Program-made: the position numbers and the translations under genes
Notes under the pieces: generated by a model
The model's input: only the letters and a program-made list of their open reading frames with translations
Databases searched by the model: none
What the model was told of the DNA's origin: nothing
NCBI RefSeq assembly: GCF_014207375.1
Contig: NZ_JACHEE010000002.1
Location: 102,787-166,786, forward strand
DNA: 64,000 nucleotides
From: Arthrobacter sp. AZCC_0090
GTDB taxonomy: Bacteria; Actinomycetota; Actinomycetes; Actinomycetales; Micrococcaceae
Reading direction: 5' to 3'
In this document: positions 46,001 to 53,443 of the stretch, piece after piece
Layout: each line of letters opens with the position of its first letter
Position numbering within the stretch: the first letter of the stretch is position 1

Positions 46001-47000
46001 TGAGAGGAACCGGTGACTCGACCAACCTTTGCCATGCTGCTGCGTCAGTAACCACAATGGCGCGGCAGAGCAGCTCTTCTTGCGTCGCCAACGTTGAGAA
46101 AATGAAGGCCAGAGCGTCATCTTGCCACTGAGCTTTCAGTGTCACGATCGAATCGGCCTGCGCAGCACCGATCAGGGCCGTACGCAGATCATCGGACGCG
46201 GCTGAACGCCCGGCTGCAAAAAATTCAGGTGGCAGGGCAATTGTTATGCGGTCCTGGAACAGGTTCCACCATCGTTCGATGGTCTGTGCGTCGCGGGGCC
46301 GGTATCCGAGACGTTCGGAAATCCAGTAGTGCACAGAGGGAGAGGCTTGGAGCCAGGCTTCAAGCTGGTGCGCATCGATGGCCACAACGCCCGCAAAGTT
46401 GGATTCTGCCGTGCGCTCAGCTGCCCATTTTTCTCCTTTTGCCCAGTTTCGTGGGGTCGCGAACACGAATAAAGATTCGGCGTCATTTGGGAGTGCCTTC
46501 GCGCGCTTGTCGTAGTCGTCCTGTGCTTTGCCTTTCGAGTTTGATTCCGTTCCGAACTCGAAGCGCAGCTCCCCGGCCGGGAGGTATGTGCTTCCGGTGG
46601 ATGTTGCTGTGCCATCCCAGCCTGGTGCCGCGACACCTTCGTGCGCCCGCACGTGGACATTAGTGATTCCGGGCGTCACTGCCAGAAGGCGTCGTATCAG
46701 TTCGGGAAAGGCTCTTTTGGCATCGTCGCGCGCCGCCCACGCGTCAAGATCCTTGGCGTTGATCAATTCGGGTCCGTCCGTCCGAAGGGCGGGAGCTACT
46801 GACGATGTTCTTTCGCCACGGCTTTTGAGAAGGCGATCGACTTCTGCACGGGCAAAGCGGTGCTGTCGTGATCCGGCCACGCGGGCTGAGGTCAATGTTC
46901 CCTCTTTCACCCAGTTCCTTACGGTGTTCTCGTGTACGCCCAGCAGCTTGGCTGTCTCGCGCACATTCAACAGGGACCTTACTTCATCTTCACTATTCAT
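43032..47000 (-). CDS. Very large protein: HTH + nuclease-like domain + helical repeats (possible defence protein)
   Basis: 1,322 residues from the ATG at 47000. Residues 8-60 are a MerR/Xis-type HTH (LLNVRETAKLLGVHENTVRN, ARVAGSRQHRFARAEVDRLL). Residues about 115-185 look like a PD-(D/E)XK-type nuclease: GWDG (127-130), ELRFEFG (144-150, Glu148) and SKGKAQDDYDKR (155-166, Lys158), followed by FVFATPRNW. Residues about 255-420 resemble a degenerate NTPase (ADSIVTLKAQWQDDALAFIF) with no Walker A lysine. The remaining 900 residues are helical without signal or membrane segments. By eye its GC is lower than the chromosomal genes. The gene is solitary, flanked by a truncated gene and a broken SRAP gene. 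Anti-phage function is a hypothesis from architecture and context. Confidence 0.72.
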   Translation of the reverse strand: MNSEDEVRSLLNVRETAKLLGVHENTVRNWVKEGTLTSARVAGSRQHRFARAEVDRLLKSRGERTSSVAPALRTDGPELINAKDLDAWAARDDAKRAFPELIRRLLAVTPGITNVHVRAHEGVAAPGWDGTATSTGSTYLPAGELRFEFGTESNSKGKAQDDYDKRAKALPNDAESLFVFATPRNWAKGEKWAAERTAESNFAGVVAIDAHQLEAWLQASPSVHYWISERLGYRPRDAQTIERWWNLFQDRITIALPPEFFAAGRSAASDDLRTALIGAAQADSIVTLKAQWQDDALAFIFSTLATQEELLCRAIVVTDAAAWQRLVESPVPLILVPLFDGDPDLASAINGGHRVVLIAETDDVVRDGNGIELRKIDRVAAREALKAKATVPDSDEAERMVALARRSMAALIRSIALDPRFRKPDWADKTENAAILAPLVLAGTWSQHEGDLGVLEKLTGQSREEIERLLRSLSSRSDAPFVRSGDTWRLTSPVEAALLLLPRLTPSDLARWSEVVRDVLLEPDPFQGMDTVARLTASAMGTVPLHSGILKGGIAAGLALSAASHDGLPSHLQMQGRVDKIVHTLLAAANTDVSGETWARLAHALPALAEASPEVFLDEVERDLEQPAPVLRTMFQDQTHDVVFGPSSPHPSLLWALETLCWSPDHFGHSAMLLGKLSSIDPGGRLGNRPIASLQTLVTGWLPQSGATVDAKLGVIGRILQREPGVGWQLIMGVWPENYPTAVPPHSPEYRDWNPVRQSVTYTDWGRFVHELVGMALGATGTGTDRWMELLPKIGNLPVDERQAVIKRLGESVAANAWNEGERYAVWEVLTSEADKHEEYAETEWAMPAEDVAMLRAMAAELTPGKDARRFSNLFDYRPHLPNFKWGEDGYDVELCRLQNDALGDVLAIGADALTSLTLEVNTPFVIGRMLATRSDVPEGAILGWFNAEEQNLRHAALIFAGEKINAEGFSWVKAALANPALTEHSSQEALMAAVPFARKYWTEISTLGVELQAAYWQRANPHSVAAEERAEAIGLLVDHNRPWAALGLLSDMLHENQEPGVDLIKVVLKALRESPGPTHDITMSSYYLGNVLEYMEQHFPDDADLPGYEFFFFELLHDHHPSAALYRALGTEPSDFISMINALYRGEDEPKGSPTAQEKAFAHVSFSVLQHWHTLPGLAEDGTIDGPHLTAWVREARLAFADSKRAAIGDEQIGQVLASSPVGTDGVWPAEAVREIIENVGNSRLDTGLHIGKVNKRGVTSRGVFDGGVQERELEKHYREMATKISTQWPRTARVLRGIADSYQQDALRHDSAAERMSDDG

Positions 47001-47080
47001 AACAAAAGAATAGCAGATTGTGGACTTTGTGCACTTTCTCGATCCGCCCAAAGGGTACTTCGGCCGCAGCCATCCCTCAA

Positions 47081-47240
47081 GTCGTCAACGCCAGGAAGCC
47101 ATCCTTCCGAAAGGCCCCCTCGACAGGCGCGGATTGCTCGTTGGCGATGGCTACTACGAGTGGGAGAAAATCCCCGGCGGCGGAAAGATCCCAACGTACC
47201 TGCACACAGGACGCCGTCGAGGCAATTTCTCCTCCGGTTT
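47081..47240 (+). pseudogene. Remnant of an SRAP (YedK/HMCES-type) gene
   Basis: Two reading frames together give recognisable SRAP-domain pieces: VVNARKPSFRKAPSTG in one frame (47081 onward) and GDGYYEWEKIPGGGKIPTYL in another (about 47143 onward). In intact SRAP proteins these belong to one frame (NAR...KPSFR...PADGYYEWE). The catalytic N-terminal Cys part and the C-terminal His part are missing, and a frameshift separates the two pieces, so this is a decayed fragment of a DNA-protein crosslink/SOS-associated gene. Confidence 0.65.
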
Positions 47241-47262
47241 CCCGAGGAGACCAGCCCGAAGC

Positions 47263-47664
47263 TCATCGGGCGTCCTGCGTGCTGCAGGCAGCACAAAGGC
47301 CGAAGACATCCCAGGTGGGGTCTGCGTGGACGAAACCTCGCTCCACGGCCGCCGCGCGAAGGGCTGCGTCAGCTTCCGTCAGCTCCAGTTCGACGGTCCG
47401 GCCACAGGAGCGGCACACGAGGTGGTGATGGACTCCCTCGGGCGAGTGGCAGGCGTGGTAGAGCGTGGTGCCGTCGGGGCCGTGGAGCACGTCGGCGAGC
47501 CCTGCGTCGCCGAGTCCGGCGAGATTCCGGTAGACGGTGGAGAGCCCGATCGGCGTGCCCTGCTGCTCGAGGATCCGATGCAGGGCCTGTGCGCTCAGGT
47601 AACCTCCCCCGTCCTCCAAGGCGGCACGCACGGCCTCCTGCTTGCGGGTCCTTCGTCTGTTCAT
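47263..47664 (-). CDS. zur: Fur-family repressor, Zur-like
   Basis: 133 residues. N-terminal winged helix with YLSAQALHRILEQQGTPIGL, STVYRNLAGLGDAGLADVL; C-terminal dimerisation domain with HHHLVCRSCGRTVEL and FGLCAAC, giving the two CxxC pairs of a structural zinc site, plus the sensory-site histidines YHACHSPEGVHHH. Divergent from a znuABC-type operon with a Fur/Zur-type box between them, which argues for zinc (Zur) rather than iron sensing. It may also control the RiPP operon at 61.8 kb. Confidence 0.85.
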   Translation of the reverse strand: MNRRRTRKQEAVRAALEDGGGYLSAQALHRILEQQGTPIGLSTVYRNLAGLGDAGLADVLHGPDGTTLYHACHSPEGVHHHLVCRSCGRTVELELTEADAALRAAAVERGFVHADPTWDVFGLCAACSTQDAR

Positions 47665-47722
47665 GGCCGCTACGCCCCCTCGGTGCGCTCCAGCCCTCCG
47701 ACCGGAGGGCGGCTAAGATGGA

Positions 47723-47752
47723 TTGACAATGATAACCATTCTCACGTAAGTA
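47723..47752 (+). promoter_or_regulatory. znu promoter with Fur/Zur-type box
   Basis: Promoter TTGACA (47723-47728), 18-bp spacer, TAAGTA (47747-47752). Inside it lies a 21-bp imperfect palindrome at 47724-47744: TGACAATG on the left and CATTCTCA on the right, matching the TGAnAATG-N5-CATTnTCA geometry of Fur-family boxes. Occupation would block both promoter elements. It sits between zur and znuA. Confidence 0.72.
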
Positions 47753-47805
47753 TTTGAGTGTAAGGCACACATCGCCGCCCCAGCCACGAAGAACGGAACC
47801 CCCTG

Positions 47806-48744
47806 ATGCCCCGTCGATTTCCCTCTGCTATTTTTGTCGCCGCCCTCGCTGCGATCGCCCTTGCCGGCTGCGGTACGGCGGCATCCTCTTCCGCTCCGGC
47901 CACCGGAAGTTCTGCCGCGTCGGTCCAGGTGATCCCCGTGGCTGCCAGCACGGACGCGTGGGGAAGTATCCTTTCGGAGCTTGGAGGCACCCACGTGCAG
48001 GCGACCTCGATCATCAACAACCCGGACACGGACCCCCACGCTTACGAGCCCACCCCGGCAGACGCTCGCACGATCGCAGCCTCTAAGGTCTTTGTTGAGA
48101 ACGGGGTCGGCTATGACAGCTGGGCGGCAAAGGCCGTGGCCGCGAACCCGACCGCCGACCGCTCGGTGGTGGAGGTCGGCGCAGTGACCGGCACCCCGGA
48201 CGACGGCAACCCGCACCAGTGGTACGCACCTGAGAGCGTGGGCAAGGTCGCGGACGCTATCACTGCGGCACTGAAGAAGGCCGATCCGTCGAGCGCGGCC
48301 TACTTCGACGCCCAGCGGGCCGATTTCGATTCGAAGGCACTGGCGGATTACCACGCCACGATCTCCGAGATCAAGGCAAAGTACGCCGGAACGCCGGTCG
48401 GGGCGAGCGAGAGCATCTTTGCTCCGATGGCATCCGCGCTTGGGCTGAACCTCATCACCCCGGAGAGCTTCCTGAAGGCCATCAGTGAAGGGACCGACCC
48501 TTCGCCGGCAGATCTGGCAACGATCAAGTCCCAGATCACGGGCAAGCAGCTGAAGGTCTACGTGTTCAACAGCCAGAACTCCACCCCCGACGTCGCCGCA
48601 CAGGTCGACGCGGCCAAGGCCGCCGGCATCCCTGTCAGCGCGGTCACCGAAACCCTGAGCCCCAAGGGCGCCACCTTCCAGGACTGGCAGACGACGCAAC
48701 TCAAGTCCCTCGAGACGGCGCTAGCGCGGGCCACCGGGAAATGA
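47806..48744 (+). CDS. znuA: Zinc/manganese-type ABC substrate-binding lipoprotein
   Basis: 312 residues. Lipoprotein signal with lipobox LAGC, Cys22. Cluster A-I metal-binding fold: VIPVAASTDAWGSILSELGG, the ligand histidine in DTDPHAYEPTPADA, the second in GNPHQWYAPESV, an acidic ligand region GASESIFAPMASALGL, and the C-terminal helix. Heads a four-gene operon with ATPase and two permeases; zinc is the most likely metal because of the adjacent Zur-like gene and box. Confidence 0.9.
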   Translation: MPRRFPSAIFVAALAAIALAGCGTAASSSAPATGSSAASVQVIPVAASTDAWGSILSELGGTHVQATSIINNPDTDPHAYEPTPADARTIAASKVFVENGVGYDSWAAKAVAANPTADRSVVEVGAVTGTPDDGNPHQWYAPESVGKVADAITAALKKADPSSAAYFDAQRADFDSKALADYHATISEIKAKYAGTPVGASESIFAPMASALGLNLITPESFLKAISEGTDPSPADLATIKSQITGKQLKVYVFNSQNSTPDVAAQVDAAKAAGIPVSAVTETLSPKGATFQDWQTTQLKSLETALARATGK

Positions 48745-49574
48745 CGAACGAACCGGCGGTCCGCTTCCGCGGCGCGGCCGCTGCTGTCGGCGGCCGAACC
48801 GTCTGGGCCGGCGTCGATTTCACCGTCGACGCCGGCCAGTTCGTGGCCGTCCTCGGACCCAACGGGGCCGGGAAGTCGACTTTGCTGAAGGCCATCCTCG
48901 GCCTGCTTCCGGTCAGCTCCGGAACCATCACCGTCTTCGACAGGAAGCCGGGGCAGGACCGGTCCAGGATCGGCTACCTGCCCCAGCGGCACGCCTTCGG
49001 ATCGTCCGTGCGCATCCGCGGGACCGACATCGTGCGCCTGGGCCTGGACGGCGAACGCTGGGGCACCCCCCTTCCAGGCTGGCTCCGGGGCTCCAAAGGC
49101 CGCGAGGCCACAGCGCGCGTGCGGGAAACCATCCGGCTCGTCGGCGCCGAGGGCTACGCCAACCGGCCGATCGGGCAGTGTTCCGGCGGCGAGCAGCAGC
49201 GGCTGCTCATCGCCCAGGCCCTCGTGCGCCGGCCGGAGCTGCTGGTCCTGGACGAGCCACTCGACTCCCTGGATGTGACCAACCAGCGGTCCGTCAGCGC
49301 GCTCATCCAAAGCGTGTGCCGCAGCAAGGGTGTCACGGTGCTGATGGTCGCCCACGACGTGAACCCGATCCTTCCCTACCTCGACCAGGTGGTCTACCTC
49401 GGACACGGCAGCGCAATCACCGGCACCCCGGAGCAAGTGATCACGCCCGAGGCCCTGACCGCCCTCTACAACACCCCAGTAGACGTCCTGCGCGACCGGG
49501 CGGGCCGGCTTGTCGTCATCGGCCAGCCCGACGCCCCTCCCGAACACCCCCACGGTCCGCAGGTGCACGCGTGA
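48741..49574 (+). CDS. znuC: Metal ABC transporter ATP-binding protein
   Basis: 277 residues. Walker A GPNGAGKST (about 38-46), signature CSGGEQQRL, Walker B LLVLDEPLDSLD and the H-loop MVAHDVNPI. Overlaps znuA by four bases and the first permease by four. Energises metal uptake with both downstream permeases. Confidence 0.92.
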   Translation: MTNEPAVRFRGAAAAVGGRTVWAGVDFTVDAGQFVAVLGPNGAGKSTLLKAILGLLPVSSGTITVFDRKPGQDRSRIGYLPQRHAFGSSVRIRGTDIVRLGLDGERWGTPLPGWLRGSKGREATARVRETIRLVGAEGYANRPIGQCSGGEQQRLLIAQALVRRPELLVLDEPLDSLDVTNQRSVSALIQSVCRSKGVTVLMVAHDVNPILPYLDQVVYLGHGSAITGTPEQVITPEALTALYNTPVDVLRDRAGRLVVIGQPDAPPEHPHGPQVHA

Positions 49575-50461
49575 ATCCCGCAGGCTTCCTCGCGGAACTC
49601 TTCGCCTACCCCTTCATGGTCAACGCCTTCCAGGCCGGCACCATCGTGGCCGTCGCGGCCGGAGCCATCGGCTGGTTCATGGTCCAGAGGCGGCAATCAT
49701 TCGCCGGCCACACCCTGGCCGTCATCGGATTCCCCGGAGCCGCGGGCGCGACGTTGCTTGGCCAGAGCCCGGCGGTTGGATACTTCGTGGCCTGCATCGG
49801 CGGCGCGCTGGTCATCGCTTCGCTTCCCGCCACCGGCCGGACAGGGGGTGAGCTCGGAGGCGCCGGCGAGGAGTCAGCAGCCATCGGCACAGTCCAGGCC
49901 TTCGCCCTGGCCTGCGGGTTCCTCTTCGTCAGCCTCTACAAGGGCTTCCTGGGCGGCCTGAACAACCTCCTCTTCGGAACAATCACCGGGGTCACCACCG
50001 GCCAGGTGGCCCTGCTCGCCGTCGCGGGCCTCGTGAGCCTCGCGGTTCTGGCAATCATCGCCCGGCCACTGTTGTTCTCTTCGATCGACCCGGCCATCGC
50101 CGGGTCACGCGGTGTCCCCGTCCGGGCGGTCTCGGCCGCCTTCCTCGTCCTCCTGGGAGTCGCCGCGGCCGGCACCAGCCAAGTCACCGGGAGCCTTCTC
50201 GTCTTTGCCCTGCTCGTCGCCCCAGCAGCCACCGCAACCCGGCTCACGGCCAGACCGGTTCTGGGGATCGCCCTCTCGGTCGTGATCGCCCTGGCCGCGA
50301 CCTGGGCCGGGGAAGCGATCGCATACTTCTCCCCGTACCCCATCGGGTTCTGGGTTGCCTCCCTGGCCTTCGCCGCTTTCGTCGCCGCCACGGCCTGGCA
50401 GGCGGCCCGCGAGCACCATGGCCTCCGCCGGGCTTCCCCCAACGCGGGAGTGAGGGCATGA
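49571..50461 (+). CDS. znuB: Metal ABC transporter permease 1
   Basis: 296 residues from a GTG overlapping the ATPase stop (GTGA). ABC-3 family: PFMVNAFQAGTIVAVAAGAI near the N-terminus, RRQSFAGHTLAVIGFPGAAG, and DPAIAGSRGVPVRAVSAAFL in the cytoplasmic loop; eight to nine membrane segments. A longer open frame upstream is a shadow of znuC. Forms, with the next gene, either a hetero-permease or two alternative permeases. Confidence 0.9.
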   Translation: MNPAGFLAELFAYPFMVNAFQAGTIVAVAAGAIGWFMVQRRQSFAGHTLAVIGFPGAAGATLLGQSPAVGYFVACIGGALVIASLPATGRTGGELGGAGEESAAIGTVQAFALACGFLFVSLYKGFLGGLNNLLFGTITGVTTGQVALLAVAGLVSLAVLAIIARPLLFSSIDPAIAGSRGVPVRAVSAAFLVLLGVAAAGTSQVTGSLLVFALLVAPAATATRLTARPVLGIALSVVIALAATWAGEAIAYFSPYPIGFWVASLAFAAFVAATAWQAAREHHGLRRASPNAGVRA

Positions 50462-51390
50462 CCGGCATCGCGGCCCTCGGCACCGGAGGGTGGATACTCT
50501 CCGAGCCCTTCATGCAGAACGCCTTCATGGCCGGGACCGCGGTGGCCCTGCTGGCCGGGCTGGTCGGACATTTCGTGGTCCTGCGCGGACAGGTGTTCGC
50601 CGGCGACGCGCTCTCCCACGTCGCCTACACCGGAGCCCTCGCCGCCCTCGCCGCCGGCCTGGACCTGCGCCTGGGGCTGTTCACCGCGACGATCGGGATC
50701 GGCTTCGCCCTCGGCCTGTTCGGCGGCCGCGGAGCATCCGACGACGTCGTCATCGGCACGACCTTTGCCTGGATCCTCGGGCTCGGGGTGTTCTTCCTCT
50801 CGATCTACACCACCCGGAGCAGCACGAGCGACAGCACCGCCAACGTGAAGGTCCTCTTCGGCTCGATCCTGGGCATCAGCTCCGCCGCGGCCCAATCCGA
50901 GGCATGGACAGCGGCAGGCCTGATCCTGGTGCTGCTCGCCATCGCCAGGCCCCTGCTCTTCGCCTCCCTCGATGCCGCCGGCGCCGCGGCCCGGGGGATC
51001 CCCGTGCGGTTCCTCGGCCCCTTCTTCCTCGCCCTCCTCGGCGCAACCGCGGCCACCGCCAGCCAGCTCGTCGGCGCGCTCCTGGTCTTCGGGCTCCTCG
51101 CCGCACCCCCCGCCGCGGCCCGCAAGCTGACCGACAGGCCATGGACCGGCTTCTGGCTTTCCGGCGCCCTTGCCGTTGCCGCCGTCTGGGCCGGACTCGC
51201 CCTCGCCTACTGGGTGCCCACCCTGCCCTCCAGCTTCACCATCACAAGCGCAGCGTCGCTCGAATACGCCACCGCGGCAACAGCATCCTGGATCCTCGCG
51301 CGCAATGCACGCATCCCGGCGTCGCCGGACCTCTCCAACCCCGAAGCCACGCAAGGAGCCGGCGAGACAGCCGGCTCCCGACACCAGTAG
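50458..51390 (+). CDS. znuB: Metal ABC transporter permease 2
   Basis: 310 residues, ABC-3 family paralogue of the preceding gene: EPFMQNAFMAGTAVALLAGL, GQVFAGDALSHVAYTGALAA and DAAGAAARGIPVRFLGPFFL. Eight to nine membrane segments; C-terminal 25 residues are hydrophilic. ATGA overlap with the previous permease. Two permeases per operon are common in actinobacterial Zn/Mn systems. Confidence 0.9.
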   Translation: MTGIAALGTGGWILSEPFMQNAFMAGTAVALLAGLVGHFVVLRGQVFAGDALSHVAYTGALAALAAGLDLRLGLFTATIGIGFALGLFGGRGASDDVVIGTTFAWILGLGVFFLSIYTTRSSTSDSTANVKVLFGSILGISSAAAQSEAWTAAGLILVLLAIARPLLFASLDAAGAAARGIPVRFLGPFFLALLGATAATASQLVGALLVFGLLAAPPAAARKLTDRPWTGFWLSGALAVAAVWAGLALAYWVPTLPSSFTITSAASLEYATAATASWILARNARIPASPDLSNPEATQGAGETAGSRHQ

Positions 51391-51446
51391 CGTGTCGCTT
51401 GGTGCTTGGATGTAGGCAGAGATTCCTCGAGTCTGCGCGGAAACCG

Positions 51447-51773
51447 TTGCCCTCTGGTATAAGAACATGCTTATATCTTTATGCGAGTCCAGACGAGGAG
51501 TCCCTTGCCGGGGCGGCGGAGCTGTTCAAAGCCCTGTCCGCCACATCGCGGCTTCTCATCCTGTCCGCGCTTGCCCACGAGCCCTCGTCCGTAAGCGCAC
51601 TGTCTGAGGCGACGAAGTTGTCTCAGCCCTTGGTCTCCCAGCATCTGCGGTTGCTCCGGGGGGTCAATCTGGTCACGGCATCCAGGTCCGGGCGCGAAAC
51701 GATCTACTCCCTGACTGACCATCACGTGGCCCACGTCATCCAAGACGCCATCACACACAGCCAGGAACGCTAG
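51447..51773 (+). CDS. ArsR/SmtB-family regulator (start uncertain)
   Basis: About 108 residues from a TTG at 51447. The winged HTH is complete: AELFKALSATSRLLILSALA, LSEATKLSQPLVSQHLRLLR, GVNLVTASRSGRETIYSLTD, HHVAHVIQDAI. The DHHVAH histidines match the alpha-5 metal site of zinc sensors such as SmtB/CzrA. No ATG or GTG lies in frame near the domain start; an ATG at 51466 or 51481 is in another frame, and the candidate operator overlaps the TTG-start coding region. A non-standard start or a frameshift is possible. Follows the znu operon. Confidence 0.75.
   Translation: MPSGIRTCLYLYASPDEESLAGAAELFKALSATSRLLILSALAHEPSSVSALSEATKLSQPLVSQHLRLLRGVNLVTASRSGRETIYSLTDHHVAHVIQDAITHSQER
51458..51475. 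promoter_or_regulatory. ArsR-type operator TATAAG-N6-CTTATA
   Basis: Perfect 6-bp arms TATAAG (51458-51463) and CTTATA (51470-51475) around AACATG, just upstream of the ArsR HTH coding sequence. This AT-rich symmetry is unusual in the GC-rich surroundings and fits an SmtB/CzrA-like autoregulatory operator. Confidence 0.6.
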
Positions 51774-51810
51774 CGCCGGTCCACTCCCGGCGTAAGCGAA
51801 GGAGGACACC

Positions 51811-52110
51811 ATGACCGAGGAAGTCAAGGCTGAACATACACTCGTCGAGCACCAGCACGGCGGCCCGGACTGCGAGCACGTCACGGTCCAGCACGGCGAC
51901 CACGTGGACTACATCCACGACGGCCACCGGCACGCCGAGCACGAAGGCCACTACGACGAACATGACGATCCGGCGGAGCACACCCCGGCCGAGCACCGGC
52001 ACGGCGGACCGGACTGCACACATGAAGCTGTCCAGCACGGGGACCATGTGGACTACGTCCATGACGGCCACCGGCACGCCGAGCACGAGGGCCATTACGA
52101 CGAACACTGA
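51811..52110 (+). CDS. Histidine-rich tandem-repeat protein (metal-binding)
   Basis: 99 residues, 24 of them His, with many Asp and Glu. Two near-identical 39-residue units (13-51 and 61-99, period 48) each contain EHxHGGPDC, QHGDHVDY and HDGHRHAEHEGHYDEH. One Cys per unit (21 and 69). No signal peptide or membrane helix, so probably a cytoplasmic metal store or chaperone. Preceded by GGAGG. Located after the znu operon and ArsR gene, so zinc buffering is the natural guess. Confidence 0.85.
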   Translation: MTEEVKAEHTLVEHQHGGPDCEHVTVQHGDHVDYIHDGHRHAEHEGHYDEHDDPAEHTPAEHRHGGPDCTHEAVQHGDHVDYVHDGHRHAEHEGHYDEH

Positions 52111-52124
52111 CACCTCCCAATGAC

Positions 52125-52157
52125 ATAATGGCCCCGGAACATTTCCGGGGCCATTAT
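52125..52157. terminator. Bidirectional terminator between the zinc and RiPP operons
   Basis: Perfect 15-bp arms ATAATGGCCCCGGAA (52125-52139) and TTCCGGGGCCATTAT (52143-52157) with a 3-nt loop. It separates the plus-strand His-rich gene from the convergent MFS gene and can stop transcription of both. Confidence 0.85.
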
Positions 52158-52194
52158 TCCGGGCACGCATGAGCAACGGAGACGACGGCGCTGG

Positions 52195-53442
52195 TCAGCC
52201 GATGTCGGTGGCGGCGCGGACATGACCTAGCGTGCCGGCCCGTGGCAGGCTGGACAGCGAGCCTGCTGCCAGTGAGAGCAGCACCCCGGTTCCCGCGATG
52301 AGCATAGCGGCCCGGACACCCCAGAGTTCGGCGCAGAGCCCTCCGATGCCTGCGCCGAAGGGCTGGCCACCCCAGGCGATCATGCGTGCCGTGGTGTTGA
52401 CCCTGCCTTGAAGGGATGCGGGGGTCAGGCTCTGGCGGACCACGATGCCGTTGAGGGAGACCAGGGAGTTCGTTGCCTGCCAGCCCATGAGCGCGAGGAT
52501 TCCTGCGGCGAGGGTGGTGCTGGCTGCCCAGGCACCGAGGAAGGCCGCATTCAAGGCGAGGGCGCCGAGGGTGATCGCGCCGATGCCGAACCGTGTCTGT
52601 GCGGGTTCCAGGAGCCGGGCAGCGGCAAGACTCCCGACGGCGGCGCCGCCGAAGAGCAGGCCGATGGTTCCATCCCCGGCGTTGAGTCCGAGCCCTTGCG
52701 CGGCCATGACCACGACCAGTCCGGCGACGGCGCCGCCGGTGAAACTATTGCCGAGTCCGACCAGGGTCAGGTCCCGGATGACAGGGGTGCGGCGGATGAA
52801 GGTGATCCCTTCTGCGATCTCGGCGCGCAGGGCGATTCCCCCGCGGACCTCGCGCTCCGGCCGGTGCCAGTGGATGCGCGCCAGGATCAGGGCGCCGGCA
52901 ACGTAGCTGGCGGAATCGATCGCCAGGACCCAGGCGCCGCCGATGGCCGCGGTCAGGACACCGCCGACGGCGGGGCCGATGATGCCGATCACGGTGCTCA
53001 CTGTCAGCATGCGTGCCGTGGCGCCGGCAATTCCGTCCCGGCCGACAAGCGCCGGGATCGTGCCGAAACTGGCGGCATCGAAGAAGACGAAGAGCACGGC
53101 GAGCAGTGTCGCCACGGCCAGCAGATGCATCGGGACGAGGATCCCCGCAGCCGCGGCCAGCGGGATGGTTGCCGTCACGGCGGCGCTCAGCCAGCTGGTC
53201 ACGGTCATGGTCCGGCGCTGGTCCCAGCGGTCCACCAGGGCGCCGACAGGAAGTCCGAACAGCAGGTATGGCACGGCTTCACACACCGCCAGCAGCCCGG
53301 ACATGGCCGCGCTGCCGGTTTCCTGGAACATCAGGATCGGCAGCGCGACCGCTGACACGGCGTTGCCTGCCCACGACACGCCGCGGGAGAGCAGGAAGTA
53401 TTTGAAAGGACCGGTTGCCCGCCGGGTCAGGAGTCTGGTCAT
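52195..53442 (-). CDS. MFS exporter of the RiPP operon
   Basis: 415 residues, about 11-12 membrane helices, of the enterobactin-exporter (EntS)-like MFS group: FKYFLLSRGVSWAGNAVSAV, FGLPVGALVDRWDQRRTMTV (motif A), and GRVNTTARMIAWGGQPFGAG. Start at 53442, one base after the binding-protein stop; an upstream in-frame ATG overlaps that gene. As the last gene of the operon it is the likely exporter of the modified peptide. Confidence 0.85.
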   Translation of the reverse strand: MTRLLTRRATGPFKYFLLSRGVSWAGNAVSAVALPILMFQETGSAAMSGLLAVCEAVPYLLFGLPVGALVDRWDQRRTMTVTSWLSAAVTATIPLAAAAGILVPMHLLAVATLLAVLFVFFDAASFGTIPALVGRDGIAGATARMLTVSTVIGIIGPAVGGVLTAAIGGAWVLAIDSASYVAGALILARIHWHRPEREVRGGIALRAEIAEGITFIRRTPVIRDLTLVGLGNSFTGGAVAGLVVVMAAQGLGLNAGDGTIGLLFGGAAVGSLAAARLLEPAQTRFGIGAITLGALALNAAFLGAWAASTTLAAGILALMGWQATNSLVSLNGIVVRQSLTPASLQGRVNTTARMIAWGGQPFGAGIGGLCAELWGVRAAMLIAGTGVLLSLAAGSLSSLPRAGTLGHVRAATDIG

Positions 53443-53443
53443 G

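Noticed and set aside
47713..48699. 328-codon minus-strand open frame
   Set aside because: Shadow of znuA, which has a lipobox and metal-site motifs on the plus strand.
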